Below, piece after piece: positions 1-8,688 of a stretch of DNA of 64,000 nt (positions are counted from its first letter, which is position 1; each line of letters starts with the position of its first letter). The stretch is taken from the NCBI GenBank assembly GCA_963760285.1, contig CAVXCI010000003.1:868001-932000 (forward strand). Direction: 5' to 3'. The position numbers and the translations under genes were made by a program. Under the pieces are notes generated by a model. The model was given only the letters and a program-made list of their open reading frames with translations. It ran no database searches and was not told the origin of the DNA. The stretch comes from PALSA-278 sp963760285. GTDB lineage: Bacteria > Acidobacteriota > Terriglobia > Acidiferrales > UBA7541.

Positions 1-2
1 CC

Positions 3-287
3 GCAATTTCCCTGGAGATCGGGGAACCCGCTGAATGGCATGGCGCTATCCGGAGAGTAATCGAATTGCTGCCCCGGATGGATTGGCCCCTTCAGTCCGA
101 AGCCAAGGCTCTTCTGCGAAAGCATTTCAGAGAGGGACGAGAACTGATTCAAGAGGAAATTGCCCGGCGTAGCGCCGCAAGCCTCGCGGACCAGGCACTG
201 GACATGATCCTGCGCCTGCTCGTAAATGTCCAGATGCTCGGCAAGCAGGAACAAGCAGGACGACATGGCGGAAACGTCGCCCACTGA
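3..287 (+). CDS. C-terminal fragment of an unrecognised protein (5' end outside window)
   Basis: The frame is open from the first bases of the window, so the N-terminus is missing. The visible 94 residues are charged and look mainly helical, with a final stretch rich in leucine, glutamine and histidine. I recognise no motif. The stop codon lies 20 bases beyond the ATG of the following dynamin-like gene (265), so the two reading frames overlap and were probably translated from one messenger. That places the product with the dynamin cluster, but its function cannot be read from what is left. Confidence 0.45.
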   Translation, partial: AISLEIGEPAEWHGAIRRVIELLPRMDWPLQSEAKALLRKHFREGRELIQEEIARRSAASLADQALDMILRLLVNVQMLGKQEQAGRHGGNVAH

Positions 288-1768
288 CGCGGCACTGTGG
301 GGCCAGGCTCCTGTGGAAACGGACGCGAGGGAGCTTTTGCGCCACTACGAGCATATCGAGATGGAGCTTGCCGCATTGATCCTGACCGCGTCCCACGGTA
401 CGCCAGGAACCGGAGACAGCGAATTCGGCCGTGGCTGCCAGGACCTGCTCAGCCGTCTGTCTGGAGACCGCATTTACTTGATGGTGATTGGCGAATCCGG
501 CCGGGGAAAGAGCACGCTCATGAACGCCATTCTCAGAATGGAGCGCCCGCCCGCTGGGAATGTGCCGGTTACCTCAGTAATCACCAGCGTCGCGGACGGC
601 AGCCGCGAATGCGTCAGACTTCGTCTGCATGGGACCAACCTGGTGCGCGAAGTCCCGGTGTCCGAACTGGAATCGTGCCTCACAGAAAAAGATAATCCCG
701 GAAACCGGCTTAACATTAGAGATCGCGGAAATGCAATTATCGGCCGAGATGCTCCGCCGGGGGTTTTATTTTGTGGATATCACGGGATTCGGAATTGTGA
801 TTCCCGAGAATACGCAAACCACGGCGAGATTTTTGCCCGAGGCGGACGCCTTCGTTTTTGTCACCAGTTTTGATTCTTCGTTCTCCCGCGAAGAAATGCG
901 TTTCCTGCGAGAAGCGCTATCGCATCAGCGCCGGGCTTTTCTTGCGGTGAATAAGGCGAATTTGATTTCTCCGGCTTAACGCAACGAAATTCTGAATTTT
1001 CTCAAGCGCTATTTGAATGAGGATACCGATCCTCAACAAGTGAGCATCTATGCTCTTTCCTCACGAGAAGGGCTCGCCGCAAAACTCGGCGACAACCCCG
1101 AAAGACTCAAGGCATGCGGGTCGCCGGTTCTTGAATCCGCGCTTGTAAAGTTTCTGACTGCTGAAAAGTTGCAGGTATTTCTGGTGCAGACCTGTGACCG
1201 CTTCGAAAGGCTATTGGTGCTGCAGGATCGCGCGGCAGTCGAATCGCTCGCGTGCCGGCTGCATGATCTGCGTGCCAATCTGTCCTCCGCGCTAGGAATT
1301 TGTTCCGCGTATCCCCAGGTGTTGCTTGGCATTGTTTCCGAATTGCGCGAGTTTTGCCGAGCAGAAGCCGTTTCGAGTCACATGTGCCGGTCCGTTGAGC
1401 GGATCCTGCCAGACCGTTCACATTGCAAGATCTGCGAGGTCTCCTCGGAGGAAGAAAGGCGCGCCATTGCCGATGCTGTTTCTCAGGCAATCGATCCGGA
1501 ACTTCGACGCAAGAAGGGCAATCCCGTCGTATGCTTGGCGGATCTTGCCGCTGTGCTGGAAGAAATGCCGGATGCAAGAAACTGCCGGAGGATGGCTCCA
1601 GGGATGGCGAGTGTTTATGAGCAGATCGCTGATAGCATGCAACTCTACGCTTTGAAGCGCCAGAGCATCAGGCGCGATCTGTTGGCCGAGGAGGAGTCCC
1701 ATGCTTTTGTACTTGGGATTGCGCTTCTTGCGGGACACGCAAGCACTCCTCCAAGAGGAATCCGCTAA
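265..1768 (+). pseudogene. Dynamin-like GTPase, frameshifted and interrupted by a stop codon
   Basis: An intact version would be a large GTPase of the bacterial dynamin family. The first part (from ATG 265) carries a clear P-loop, GESGRGKST, at about 490-520. The frame is then lost near 708-722 and continues one frame over with a degenerate G3 (VDITG instead of DTPG) and G4 (NKAN instead of NKxD). A TAA at 977-979 interrupts that frame, while homologous-looking sequence runs on unbroken to 1768. The tail contains an HCxxC motif resembling the small protein encoded at 4535-4906. Two independent lesions argue for a true pseudogene. It lies upstream of, and outside, the riboswitch-controlled unit. 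Confidence 0.8.
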
Positions 1769-1781
1769 CAATCGTTGCGGA

Positions 1782-1810
1782 TTGACTTTCGTGAAAAGAC
1801 CCTCGATAAT
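1782..1810 (+). promoter_or_regulatory. Sigma-70-type promoter of the fluoride-dynamin operon
   Basis: TTGACT at 1782-1787 and GATAAT at 1805-1810 are separated by exactly 17 bases, close to the consensus housekeeping promoter. Transcription would start near 1817, which is where the riboswitch aptamer begins. Confidence 0.75.
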
Positions 1811-1816
1811 TGAAGA

Positions 1817-1869
1817 GTCAGGGTGTTGGAGTTCACCCCTAACCGCCCTTTGGGGCAGATGACTCCTGT
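1817..1869 (+). promoter_or_regulatory. Fluoride riboswitch aptamer (crcB motif)
   Basis: The RNA follows the crcB motif as I know it. A stem GGGTG (1821-1825) pairs with CACCC (1834-1838) around a loop containing GGAG (1828-1831). A conserved TAACCGCC segment follows at 1840-1847. A second stem GCCC (1845-1848) pairs with GGGC (1853-1856). The signature GATGACTCCT is at 1859-1868. CTCC (1863-1866) can form the long-range pseudoknot with GGAG. In the known class, fluoride with Mg2+ stabilises this fold and switches expression on. The next genes include FluC/CrcB, the standard target of this riboswitch. A covariance-model search (Rfam RF01734) would be decisive. Confidence 0.88.
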
Positions 1870-1894
1870 GATGATTTACTTCATATGAGGAGTC
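1861..1894 (+). terminator. Expression-platform hairpin of the fluoride riboswitch
   Basis: GACTCCT (1861-1867), the end of the aptamer, is complementary to AGGAGTC (1888-1894), and an inner ATGA/TCAT pairing extends the stem. The hairpin uses the bases needed for the aptamer pseudoknot, so the two folds exclude each other, as in characterised crcB riboswitches. Only a weak T-rich tail follows, so control could be by termination or by hiding the AGGAG that lies inside the 3' arm. Confidence 0.65.
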
Positions 1895-1902
1895 GTTTGT
1901 CC

Positions 1903-1989
1903 ATGCATACCCCGCGTTCAAGCAGCATCTCGCCAGAATCCAGACTTTTCATTTTTGCGGCGGTTTCCCGTCACCATTGCGCTGCGTGA
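1903..1989 (+). CDS. Possible 28-codon leader peptide behind the riboswitch
   Basis: ATG 1903 lies 10 bases after AGGAG (1888-1892), the best ribosome-binding site in this leader, and opens a 28-codon frame ending at TGA 1987-1989, 16 bases before the ATG of the dynamin gene at 2006. The binding site is the strand that pairs with the aptamer end. No similarity is recognised and it may be spurious. Confidence 0.2.
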   Translation: MHTPRSSSISPESRLFIFAAVSRHHCAA

Positions 1990-2005
1990 CGCCGGGCACA
2001 TTCCC

Positions 2006-4120
2006 ATGAGCTCAACGCCTGACAGCCAAGTTTCCACTCTGAACGAATTTCAGAAGCGCAGGCTTCGCGTGACCTGCGAGCACATTGACAAATTGCTTTC
2101 GAGCGTGGAGGACGTGCTCAATCAATCGTCCTCCAAGTCCGCCTTCCAAAGATATCAGTCCGGGATTCCTCCCGCTCGGCAAGGAACAATCGAAGGCTAC
2201 ATTTCCCGCATTCGCACCCAGCTTCTGCGCATACTCGATGGGCAGAACATCCCCAAAGTGCAGCCCTCCATTTCGCCCATGCACGCCATTCATGTGGCGT
2301 TGACGTTCATTGAAATCTCCGCCGAAGAGCTTTACCCCAGATATATGCGGGGCTACGGAGCCGTTCCCGAAGCGGCGGAGGCGGATCTCAATGGAATTGT
2401 AGGCGAACTACTGGGTTTGGTTTCAAAACTTGACCAGTATGTTGCAGGAGCGGTCGGTGATGACCTGAAAGAGCGGCTCCGAAGTCTTGAGAAGACAAGC
2501 AACGAGATGGCGCTGTTGGAGAGCATCGAAGAGATCGTTACGCGCCAGGGACTGGTGGAATACCGTTCGGCAATCGCAAACATTTTGGACCGAGCCGAGG
2601 ATAAGAGCTTTGAAATTGCCGTATTCGGCCGCGTCAGTTCCGGCAAGTCCTCGCTATTAAATGCAATCGTCGGGACTGATGTTCTTCCCGTGGGTGTGAC
2701 GCCAGTGACAGCCGTCCCCACCCACGTCACGCATGGCGCGCAGCCCAACATGAGGGTGTGGTTCGCGGAACGCTCTCCCCAGTCAATGAACCCCGGCCGC
2801 CTGTCCGAATTCGCCGCCGAACAGCAGAATCCCGGCAATGCGAAGCACGTGACCCGCATCGTGGTTGAGCTTCCAGCTGCCCGGTTGCGAAATGGCGTAA
2901 CGTTCGTCGATACGCCCGGCTTGGGCTCACTGGCTACGCGCGGAGCAGCCGAGACGCTTGCGTATTTGCCAAAATGCGACCTGGGCGTGGTACTGATTGA
3001 TGCGGGGTCAAGTCTCGCACCGGAGGATTTGCAGACCTTGATGGCGCTGAATGAGGCGGGCATCCGGGCCACCGTACTGTTAAGCAAGTCGGACCTCTTG
3101 AGTGAATCAGACCGAGCAGTGGTAATGGCCTATATGGGGGAGCACATTCGTTCAGAGTGCAAACTGGAACTGCCTGTTCATCCAGTCAGTGCCCTGCCGG
3201 CCTCCGGCTCGATGCTTGAACGATGGTTTGAAAAGGAGATTCTGCCGCTCTACGGCCGTGCGCAGGAACTGCGCGCAGCTTCACTGAAACGAAAAATCGG
3301 CAGCCTGCGTGATTCCCTCGTGGCGTCACTGCAGGCGCTTCTTCGCCGCCCGGGAGAAGAACCCCTGATTTCTCTTGAAAAAGCGCGCGAGATAGAAACA
3401 TGGCTGCGAATCGCAACTGGTAAGATCGAAGCCATGCTGTCCAAGATTGTGAGAGAGACGGTGAGGATGCCCAGCGATTCACGGCGCTTGCTTGAGGCAG
3501 CCTCGGCAGAGTTGATTGAATCGTGGTCCAACGGCAAGAATGACGTGTCTTCGCCAGAGCGGTCCGCTCGCGCGATGGTCATCAATGCGATCCAGACTCG
3601 TGTTCACAAGTTGCAGGTGGAAATGAGAACTCTGGCGTCAGAACTGTGTGCGGAACTGCGGCGATCGGCGGATGCGCTCGAAATCCTGGATGGGCCGGAC
3701 GAGAGCGAATTCATGTCTCTGATCCGGGATCTGCCAGTATTTGACCCGCCCCAATGGAACGTGAAGATCACCCGGCCGTCGTTTGCGCTGTTTTTGGGGA
3801 AGAGATTTGCCCAGAAAAGGCTCGCTTACCGCCTGACCCGCGATACGGAACCTGATGTTATTGCGGCGCTTGATACATATGGATGTCTGGCGAGGGATCG
3901 CGCTGAATTTATTGTGAAACAACTGAAAGTCCGTTTCGATTCGTACGCCGACGCTCTCCGCGCCCAAGCCGGGCGCGCATCGGAACAACGCCTGGGGACA
4001 ACCGTGGATGAGCAACAAGTCCTCCACGATTTGCAGTCGCTCGAAGCCAATGAACCCGCAGGTCATGGGTTGCAGGGGAGCGAAGCAGAGTTTGGCGTGG
4101 CGCGGGAATCAGATAGTTAA
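2006..4120 (+). CDS. Dynamin-like GTPase (first gene of the fluoride operon)
   Basis: A large GTPase of the bacterial dynamin-like family, expected to bind membranes and remodel or fuse them by GTP-driven assembly. An N-terminal helical region of about 200 residues precedes the GTPase domain. That domain shows G1 FGRVSSGKSSLLNA, a G2-type threonine in TPVTAVPT, G3 DTPGLGS and G4 SKSD. A long helical C-terminal part of about 300 residues follows. ATG 2006 is chosen as the start; a TTG at 1955 in the same frame is possible and neither has a strong ribosome-binding site. It is the first large gene after the fluoride riboswitch and is followed after 40 bases by the fluoride channel gene. Family membership is clear; its role in fluoride physiology is inference. 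Confidence 0.85.
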   Translation: MSSTPDSQVSTLNEFQKRRLRVTCEHIDKLLSSVEDVLNQSSSKSAFQRYQSGIPPARQGTIEGYISRIRTQLLRILDGQNIPKVQPSISPMHAIHVALTFIEISAEELYPRYMRGYGAVPEAAEADLNGIVGELLGLVSKLDQYVAGAVGDDLKERLRSLEKTSNEMALLESIEEIVTRQGLVEYRSAIANILDRAEDKSFEIAVFGRVSSGKSSLLNAIVGTDVLPVGVTPVTAVPTHVTHGAQPNMRVWFAERSPQSMNPGRLSEFAAEQQNPGNAKHVTRIVVELPAARLRNGVTFVDTPGLGSLATRGAAETLAYLPKCDLGVVLIDAGSSLAPEDLQTLMALNEAGIRATVLLSKSDLLSESDRAVVMAYMGEHIRSECKLELPVHPVSALPASGSMLERWFEKEILPLYGRAQELRAASLKRKIGSLRDSLVASLQALLRRPGEEPLISLEKAREIETWLRIATGKIEAMLSKIVRETVRMPSDSRRLLEAASAELIESWSNGKNDVSSPERSARAMVINAIQTRVHKLQVEMRTLASELCAELRRSADALEILDGPDESEFMSLIRDLPVFDPPQWNVKITRPSFALFLGKRFAQKRLAYRLTRDTEPDVIAALDTYGCLARDRAEFIVKQLKVRFDSYADALRAQAGRASEQRLGTTVDEQQVLHDLQSLEANEPAGHGLQGSEAEFGVARESDS

Positions 4121-4160
4121 ATTTGTCCAGAGGAGACCCAAGACCTTCGGGTGAGCGGAA

Positions 4161-4538
4161 ATGACCAAATACTTGATGGTGGCGTTTGGTGGCGCGCTGG
4201 GGGCACTGGCAAGGTTCTGGCTGGGAGGGTTTATCAGTAACCGCATGAGTACGCGGTTCCCGTACGGGACATTCGTGATCAACATCACCGGATCGTTCCT
4301 CATCGGGCTGATTGTGACCTTGCTGGCGGAGAAGACGCACTGGAGCCCGAACTGGAGATACTTGATCCCCATCGGCTTCATCGGAGCCTATACGACTTTC
4401 TCCACTTTTGAGTATGAGACGTTTCGCAACGTCCAAGATGGCCAGCTACTGACAGCTTTCCTGAATGTGATGCTGAGCGTTACCGCGGGCTTTCTGGCGG
4501 TTTGGGGCGGAGTGATTGCTGGGAGAGCAATTCCATGA
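4161..4538 (+). CDS. crcB: Fluoride channel/exporter FluC (CrcB)
   Basis: A 125-residue protein with four membrane segments and the FluC signatures: GGALGALARFWL near the N-terminus, the GTFVINITGSFLIG segment with the conserved Asn, and GFIGAYTTFSTFEYE with the phenylalanine-box and TTFSTF motif. FluC forms a dual-topology dimer that lets fluoride leave the cytoplasm. Length is typical of the family. The stop codon overlaps the next ATG by four bases. A fluoride riboswitch upstream of the preceding gene fits the usual control of crcB. Confidence 0.96.
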   Translation: MTKYLMVAFGGALGALARFWLGGFISNRMSTRFPYGTFVINITGSFLIGLIVTLLAEKTHWSPNWRYLIPIGFIGAYTTFSTFEYETFRNVQDGQLLTAFLNVMLSVTAGFLAVWGGVIAGRAIP

Positions 4539-4906
4539 AGACTCACTGGCGATTCGATACAAGTGGAATCGCGCAGGCGCCAGGGAAGGGCCACTGCCCA
4601 GTCTGCGCGGTCTTGAAGGACTATCGGAGCGTGCCAGTTGAAGACGCACGAGGTGAGCAGATTCTGAGCCTGTGCAGCCACCATGCATGGTATCTGGCCA
4701 AGAGTTCTCCGGATTATCGGGCGGCCCGGCTCCTGCCCAAAAACCGTCAGTGTCTGGTCGCGGAAATCCTGAATCACGACCGGAATGACCTGAAAGAGGA
4801 CTTGAACACATTTCTGGAGCACTTGGAGAAAGAAGATCCTGCGGGGTGGGGAGTCCTGGGCCGTGCTGCGGGATTCCTGACCTCGCAGAGGGAAATTCTC
4901 CAATAG
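4535..4906 (+). CDS. Small CxxC/CxxH protein, putative zinc-binding
   Basis: A soluble protein of 123 residues. C21-P-V-C24 and C47-S-H-H50 form a likely CxxC...CxxH metal site, followed by a helical, acidic C-terminal half. The start ATG 4535 overlaps the crcB stop and has a GGGAGAG ribosome-binding site at 4521-4527. A similar HCxxC segment is found in the C-terminal part of the dynamin-like pseudogene at 265-1768, which suggests the domain can be fused to, or work with, the GTPases. It resembles DUF6062-type domains, but I am not certain. The function is unknown. Confidence 0.7.
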   Translation: MKTHWRFDTSGIAQAPGKGHCPVCAVLKDYRSVPVEDARGEQILSLCSHHAWYLAKSSPDYRAARLLPKNRQCLVAEILNHDRNDLKEDLNTFLEHLEKEDPAGWGVLGRAAGFLTSQREILQ

Positions 4907-4914
4907 GAGGGTGC

Positions 4915-5649
4915 ATGCTTGCCGTAGGGCCAGCGAAGAAGGTTTGCATCTATGTTGGAGAAGACCACCAGTACCACGGGCAGCCTGTGTATGCAGCGAT
5001 CCTGGACTACCTGTTTTACCGCGGTGTGTCCGGCGCCAATGTCGTGCGAGGAATCGCAGGGTTCGGAGCTGGTCATCACCTACATACCACGCGCATCCTG
5101 CGGCTCACCGAAGACCTGCCCATCAAGCTGGAATTCGTTGAATCGCCGCAAAAGGTGGAAGAACTCCTCCCCAAATTGCATGAAATGGCGGGGAGCGGGC
5201 TCATCGAAGTGCAGGACACGACGGTTGTGAAACCCTCAGGAGTCTCACCGAACAGCACCGTACAAGCTCAAGGCCCCGCGACCAAGCGTGAAGGGAAAGC
5301 AAAGCTAATGCGCATCTTCATCGGGGAAAGCGACAAGTGGCGCGACAAGCCACTCTATCGGGCGCTCGTCGAATGCATGCGCGCGAATGACATTGCGGGT
5401 GTTACGGTCTACCAGGGCATTCTAGGGTACGGCGCAAACCGGCGAATCCATCAACAGAAAACTCTCAGCCTCTCCCATGATCGCCCCATCATGCTGTCCG
5501 TGGTGGAGAACGAAGAGAAACTTCGCGCGTTCCTGCCTCTTTTGGACGACATGGTGCAGCAGGGACTGGTGGTTCTCTCGAACGTGGACATCATCAAGTA
5601 CACGCATGACTACCGTGCGGAAGAACAGAGAAAGGAGCCCCGACCGTGA
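4915..5649 (+). CDS. Tandem double-DUF190 protein
   Basis: A 244-residue protein made of two DUF190 domains (about residues 6-110 and 130-235) joined by a short linker. Each half has the family pattern: an initial beta strand with GE(D/S)..., a G-x-P-L/V-Y helix start, the GA(N/G) loop around GIxGFGA or GILGYGA, and a terminal strand. DUF190 proteins fold like PII signalling proteins and are commonly encoded beside crcB; their role is not established. ATG 4915 follows an AGGAGG at 4905-4910. The tandem fusion is less usual than the single-domain form encoded next to it. Confidence 0.88.
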   Translation: MLAVGPAKKVCIYVGEDHQYHGQPVYAAILDYLFYRGVSGANVVRGIAGFGAGHHLHTTRILRLTEDLPIKLEFVESPQKVEELLPKLHEMAGSGLIEVQDTTVVKPSGVSPNSTVQAQGPATKREGKAKLMRIFIGESDKWRDKPLYRALVECMRANDIAGVTVYQGILGYGANRRIHQQKTLSLSHDRPIMLSVVENEEKLRAFLPLLDDMVQQGLVVLSNVDIIKYTHDYRAEEQRKEPRP

Positions 5650-5996
5650 AACTCGAAGGCAACGCCAAAATGATTCGCATCCATTTCGGCGAGGATGACA
5701 AATGGCAAGGCAAGCCGCTTCATCAGGCCATCGTCGAGAAGTGCCGTGAGTTGGACATTGCTGGCGCCACGGTTTTCCGGGGCATCGAAGGATACGGCGC
5801 AAGCACGCTGATCCGGCGCGAACATCATTTTCTGTTCTCCTCGGATGCGCCGGTGATGGTCAGCGTCATCGACGCGGAAGAAAAGATACTGAAGCTCCTC
5901 CCACTCTTGGATCAAATGGTGAGCGAGGGGCTGATCGCCATGTCCGATGTCGAGGTCATCAAATATGTGCATCAGGATGGCGCGCGCTCGGAATGA
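5646..5996 (+). CDS. DUF190 protein (PII-like fold)
   Basis: A 116-residue single-domain DUF190 protein, closely related to the second half of its upstream neighbour (shared KMIRIHFGE, GATVFRGIEGYGA and DVEVIKY segments). The start is GTG 5646, whose bases overlap the previous TGA, and the stop overlaps the next ATG. With the double-domain protein this gives three DUF190 domains in one operon, enough for a trimer of mixed subunits if they assemble like PII proteins (inference). Confidence 0.9.
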   Translation: MKLEGNAKMIRIHFGEDDKWQGKPLHQAIVEKCRELDIAGATVFRGIEGYGASTLIRREHHFLFSSDAPVMVSVIDAEEKILKLLPLLDQMVSEGLIAMSDVEVIKYVHQDGARSE

Positions 5997-6868
5997 ACAG
6001 CACGCACAAGACTGAATCAAGACAACGGGCGTTGCCGCGTGTGGCGGAAACAATGTCCGTGGCTGATTCCCCGCCGATGCTGGCCGGCCGTGAAGAAGCA
6101 TCCGAGCGCATGAAGGCCGCCATGGCGAGGCGCCGAAGTTTGCTAATTTGGGGGCCCGCGGGATCTGGCAAAACCGCTCTGGCCAACTGGGTGATGGAAA
6201 GCATGCCAAAGTGCGACCGGCAAAACTGCATTTATGTCAGTGGCGCGGCGACTGCCCGGCAACTCGCGGGCCAGCTTGTTCGAGGTCTGTATCTGGCTTC
6301 CAATGTCTTGCTGCGCGAGAAAGTGAGGAAGGACGGTGCCGCGGAGCCCTCGCTGAACCGATGGTTGCGCGACCAGTCCGCGGTGAGATTGAAGGGCCTC
6401 CTATACGCCGCGGCGCAGCAGAGGGCATACTGGTTTTTTCTGGATCATTGTCCGCCAGCGTCATCCACCGTGGCGCGACTAATCAAGGAGGTCATCTGGC
6501 GCGCCAATACTCCCATATATCTTCTGGCGCGAGGATGTTCTCATGAGGAAATTGGACACGCTTGGAGCATCTACTACACAAAAGAATATCACCTCCCTCT
6601 TGGCCCGCTCCCTGAACCCGTGGCGCGCGAACTGCTGGAAAGTTACATCCACCGCTTCCATTTGGACTCGCTGAACCTCGAAGGATTTCGGGAGAATGTT
6701 CTGCGCCTCAGCCATCATCTTCCAGGAGCGATAGAGAGGATGTGCGAGTTGGCGGCGGATCCCCGATACCACTACGGCGATCAAGTCAAAATCACGCTCA
6801 TTCACGTGGATTGCCTGATCGGTGATGATCCATACCACAAACACTCCTCGCGAGGATATTTCTCATGA
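5993..6868 (+). CDS. P-loop ATPase (AAA/STAND-like) of the fluoride-dynamin operon
   Basis: A 291-residue soluble NTPase. Walker A is GPAGSGKTAL at about residues 54-63, and a plausible Walker B is the hydrophobic strand ending FFLD at about 146-149. After the nucleotide-binding core come segments typical of an AAA lid, including LPLGPLPEPVARELLESY and LSHHLPGAIERM. The pattern resembles ATPases of the AAA_22 or NB-ARC kind that act as switches. It is coupled at both ends by four-base ATGA overlaps, to a DUF190 gene before and a dynamin gene after, so it belongs to the same functional unit. The exact family is uncertain. Confidence 0.75.
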   Translation: MNSTHKTESRQRALPRVAETMSVADSPPMLAGREEASERMKAAMARRRSLLIWGPAGSGKTALANWVMESMPKCDRQNCIYVSGAATARQLAGQLVRGLYLASNVLLREKVRKDGAAEPSLNRWLRDQSAVRLKGLLYAAAQQRAYWFFLDHCPPASSTVARLIKEVIWRANTPIYLLARGCSHEEIGHAWSIYYTKEYHLPLGPLPEPVARELLESYIHRFHLDSLNLEGFRENVLRLSHHLPGAIERMCELAADPRYHYGDQVKITLIHVDCLIGDDPYHKHSSRGYFS

Positions 6869-8664
6869 CTGGGGACACGCGGGACCTCTCTCCAAAATTG
6901 GACCACGCAAAGGGTGCCCTTGCTCTCGCTGCCGGAGAGCCCGCTTGCACGCTGGCGGGCGGGACCTCGTCTGGTGACATGAAGCTGCGGCGCTTGGCCG
7001 ATCTTGCGGACGAATTCGGCGCGGCGCAGATTGCGGCCAATGCCCGCGCGGTTGCCGAACGCTTTGCGGAAGGGCGGTTCTATGTCGCTTGTGTGGGGCA
7101 GTTCAAACGCGGCAAGTCAACCCTCCTAAATGCACTCGTCGGTGAGTCGGTGCTCCCGTCGGGAATCGTCCCAGTCACAACTGTGCCTACAATCATCCGC
7201 TACGGGCCTTCCTCCTCCGCTCGAGTCCGCTTTGGAAACACGGAGTGGCGGCAAATTTTGCTCGGCGCCGTGGAAGATTTCGTCTCCGAGGAAAAGAACC
7301 CTGAAAACGTGAAAGGTGTGTCCGGCCTGGAGATCTTCCTGCCCAGCCCGCTTCTGTCGCGTGGCATGTGCCTGGCGGACACACCTGGGATTGGGTCAGT
7401 CTTTGCGGGGAACACGGAAGCTACTCAATCTTTCATTCCTCATATTGATGCAGCCATTGTTGTAGTGGGCGCCGATCCACCGCTCTCGGGCGAGGAACTA
7501 CAGCTTGTCGAAACGGTCGGCCGGGAAGTTCGCGACTTGCTTCTGGTCCTGAATAAAGCTGACCGCACCAGCGAAGCGGAACGCCGGGCTGCGGCTGAGT
7601 TTGCAAGGCGCATGTTGGAGCAACGGCTGAAGAGAGCCGCCCCGGCTCTCTTCGAGGTCAGCGCGTTGGAGCGTCTGGAAGGCCGCGGACCCGCACGTGA
7701 TTGGCCTCGTCTGGTTGAGGCGCTGGAACGCCTTATCGAACAGTCCGGCGTTTCATTAACTGAAGCCGCGGCAACTCGCGGGCTGCGCCGAACAGCCGGC
7801 CAGCTGCTGGAAATCGTACGGGAGGAACGGAGCGCATTGGAACGCCCGGCCGAGGAATCGGAACGGCGCATCGAGGACATGCGGAGAATGCTGGAACAGG
7901 TGGACCGCGCCATGTGGGACCTAGGCCATCTGCTCTCGGCCGAACAGCAACGCTTGTCCCGAATTCTCGCGGATCGTCAAAAGGCTTTTCTAAAGCCAGC
8001 GCAAACTAGGGTGCACCGCATCATTGGCGAGCGCATAAGCATGCTTCCCTGCACTCGCAATGGTCCAGCGTTCCGGCGCGCCCTGATGCATTTGGTGCAG
8101 GAAATTGTCCGCGAGGAATTGCTCCCCTGGCTCAAAGAGGAGGAGAAATTCGCGGAAGTGGCCTTCCACAAGACGGTCCAAAGATTCATTGAACTGGGAA
8201 ACGATTTTCTGCGCCGCGCGGACCGCGAGGAAACGGCGGAAGGAACACTGTTTGTCCAGCAGGTCAGTTCCGAACAGGGGTTGAGGGGAAGATCGCAATT
8301 TTCCTTCCATGACATCGAAAGGGTAGCGGCTCCCGCCTCCCCGTTCCTGTTTGTCTCCGATCTTGTAACGGGAGTTCTCGGCTTCCGACAGGGGGTGGTG
8401 GAGGATGGGAAGGAATTCGCCGACATGCTGCTGGAGGTGAATAGCGCGCGAGTGCAAAGCGACGTGGACGACAGAGTCCGCGCAAGCCGCGGCGGATTGG
8501 AAGGGGAGATTAAGGGAGTCCTGCGCGAGGCCACGGCAATCGCGCAACGGGCTCTGGAACATGCGCGGTCGGCGCAGATCTCTGGGGCTCCCGCCGTGGA
8601 GGCGGCTCTTGCGCGCTTGGACACCATCGAGTCTGAAGTCCGCAGTCTTTGTCCCGCGGCCTGA
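6865..8664 (+). CDS. Dynamin-like GTPase (second intact copy of the operon)
   Basis: A 599-residue dynamin-family GTPase. G1 is GQFKRGKSTLLNAL (about 75-88), the G2 region TVPTI, G3 DTPGIGS (about 172-178) and G4 NKAD (about 228-231). The rest is a long, charged helical assembly region with a short hydrophobic loop near PFLFVSDLVTGVLGF (about 490-505) that could insert into membrane. It differs strongly from the dynamin at 2006-4120; bacterial dynamins often occur as unequal pairs that form hetero-oligomers (established for some families). The ATG overlaps the ATPase stop. Confidence 0.9.
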   Translation: MTGDTRDLSPKLDHAKGALALAAGEPACTLAGGTSSGDMKLRRLADLADEFGAAQIAANARAVAERFAEGRFYVACVGQFKRGKSTLLNALVGESVLPSGIVPVTTVPTIIRYGPSSSARVRFGNTEWRQILLGAVEDFVSEEKNPENVKGVSGLEIFLPSPLLSRGMCLADTPGIGSVFAGNTEATQSFIPHIDAAIVVVGADPPLSGEELQLVETVGREVRDLLLVLNKADRTSEAERRAAAEFARRMLEQRLKRAAPALFEVSALERLEGRGPARDWPRLVEALERLIEQSGVSLTEAAATRGLRRTAGQLLEIVREERSALERPAEESERRIEDMRRMLEQVDRAMWDLGHLLSAEQQRLSRILADRQKAFLKPAQTRVHRIIGERISMLPCTRNGPAFRRALMHLVQEIVREELLPWLKEEEKFAEVAFHKTVQRFIELGNDFLRRADREETAEGTLFVQQVSSEQGLRGRSQFSFHDIERVAAPASPFLFVSDLVTGVLGFRQGVVEDGKEFADMLLEVNSARVQSDVDDRVRASRGGLEGEIKGVLREATAIAQRALEHARSAQISGAPAVEAALARLDTIESEVRSLCPAA

Positions 8665-8688
8665 TGCTCCGCATGGAGGAATTCCGAG

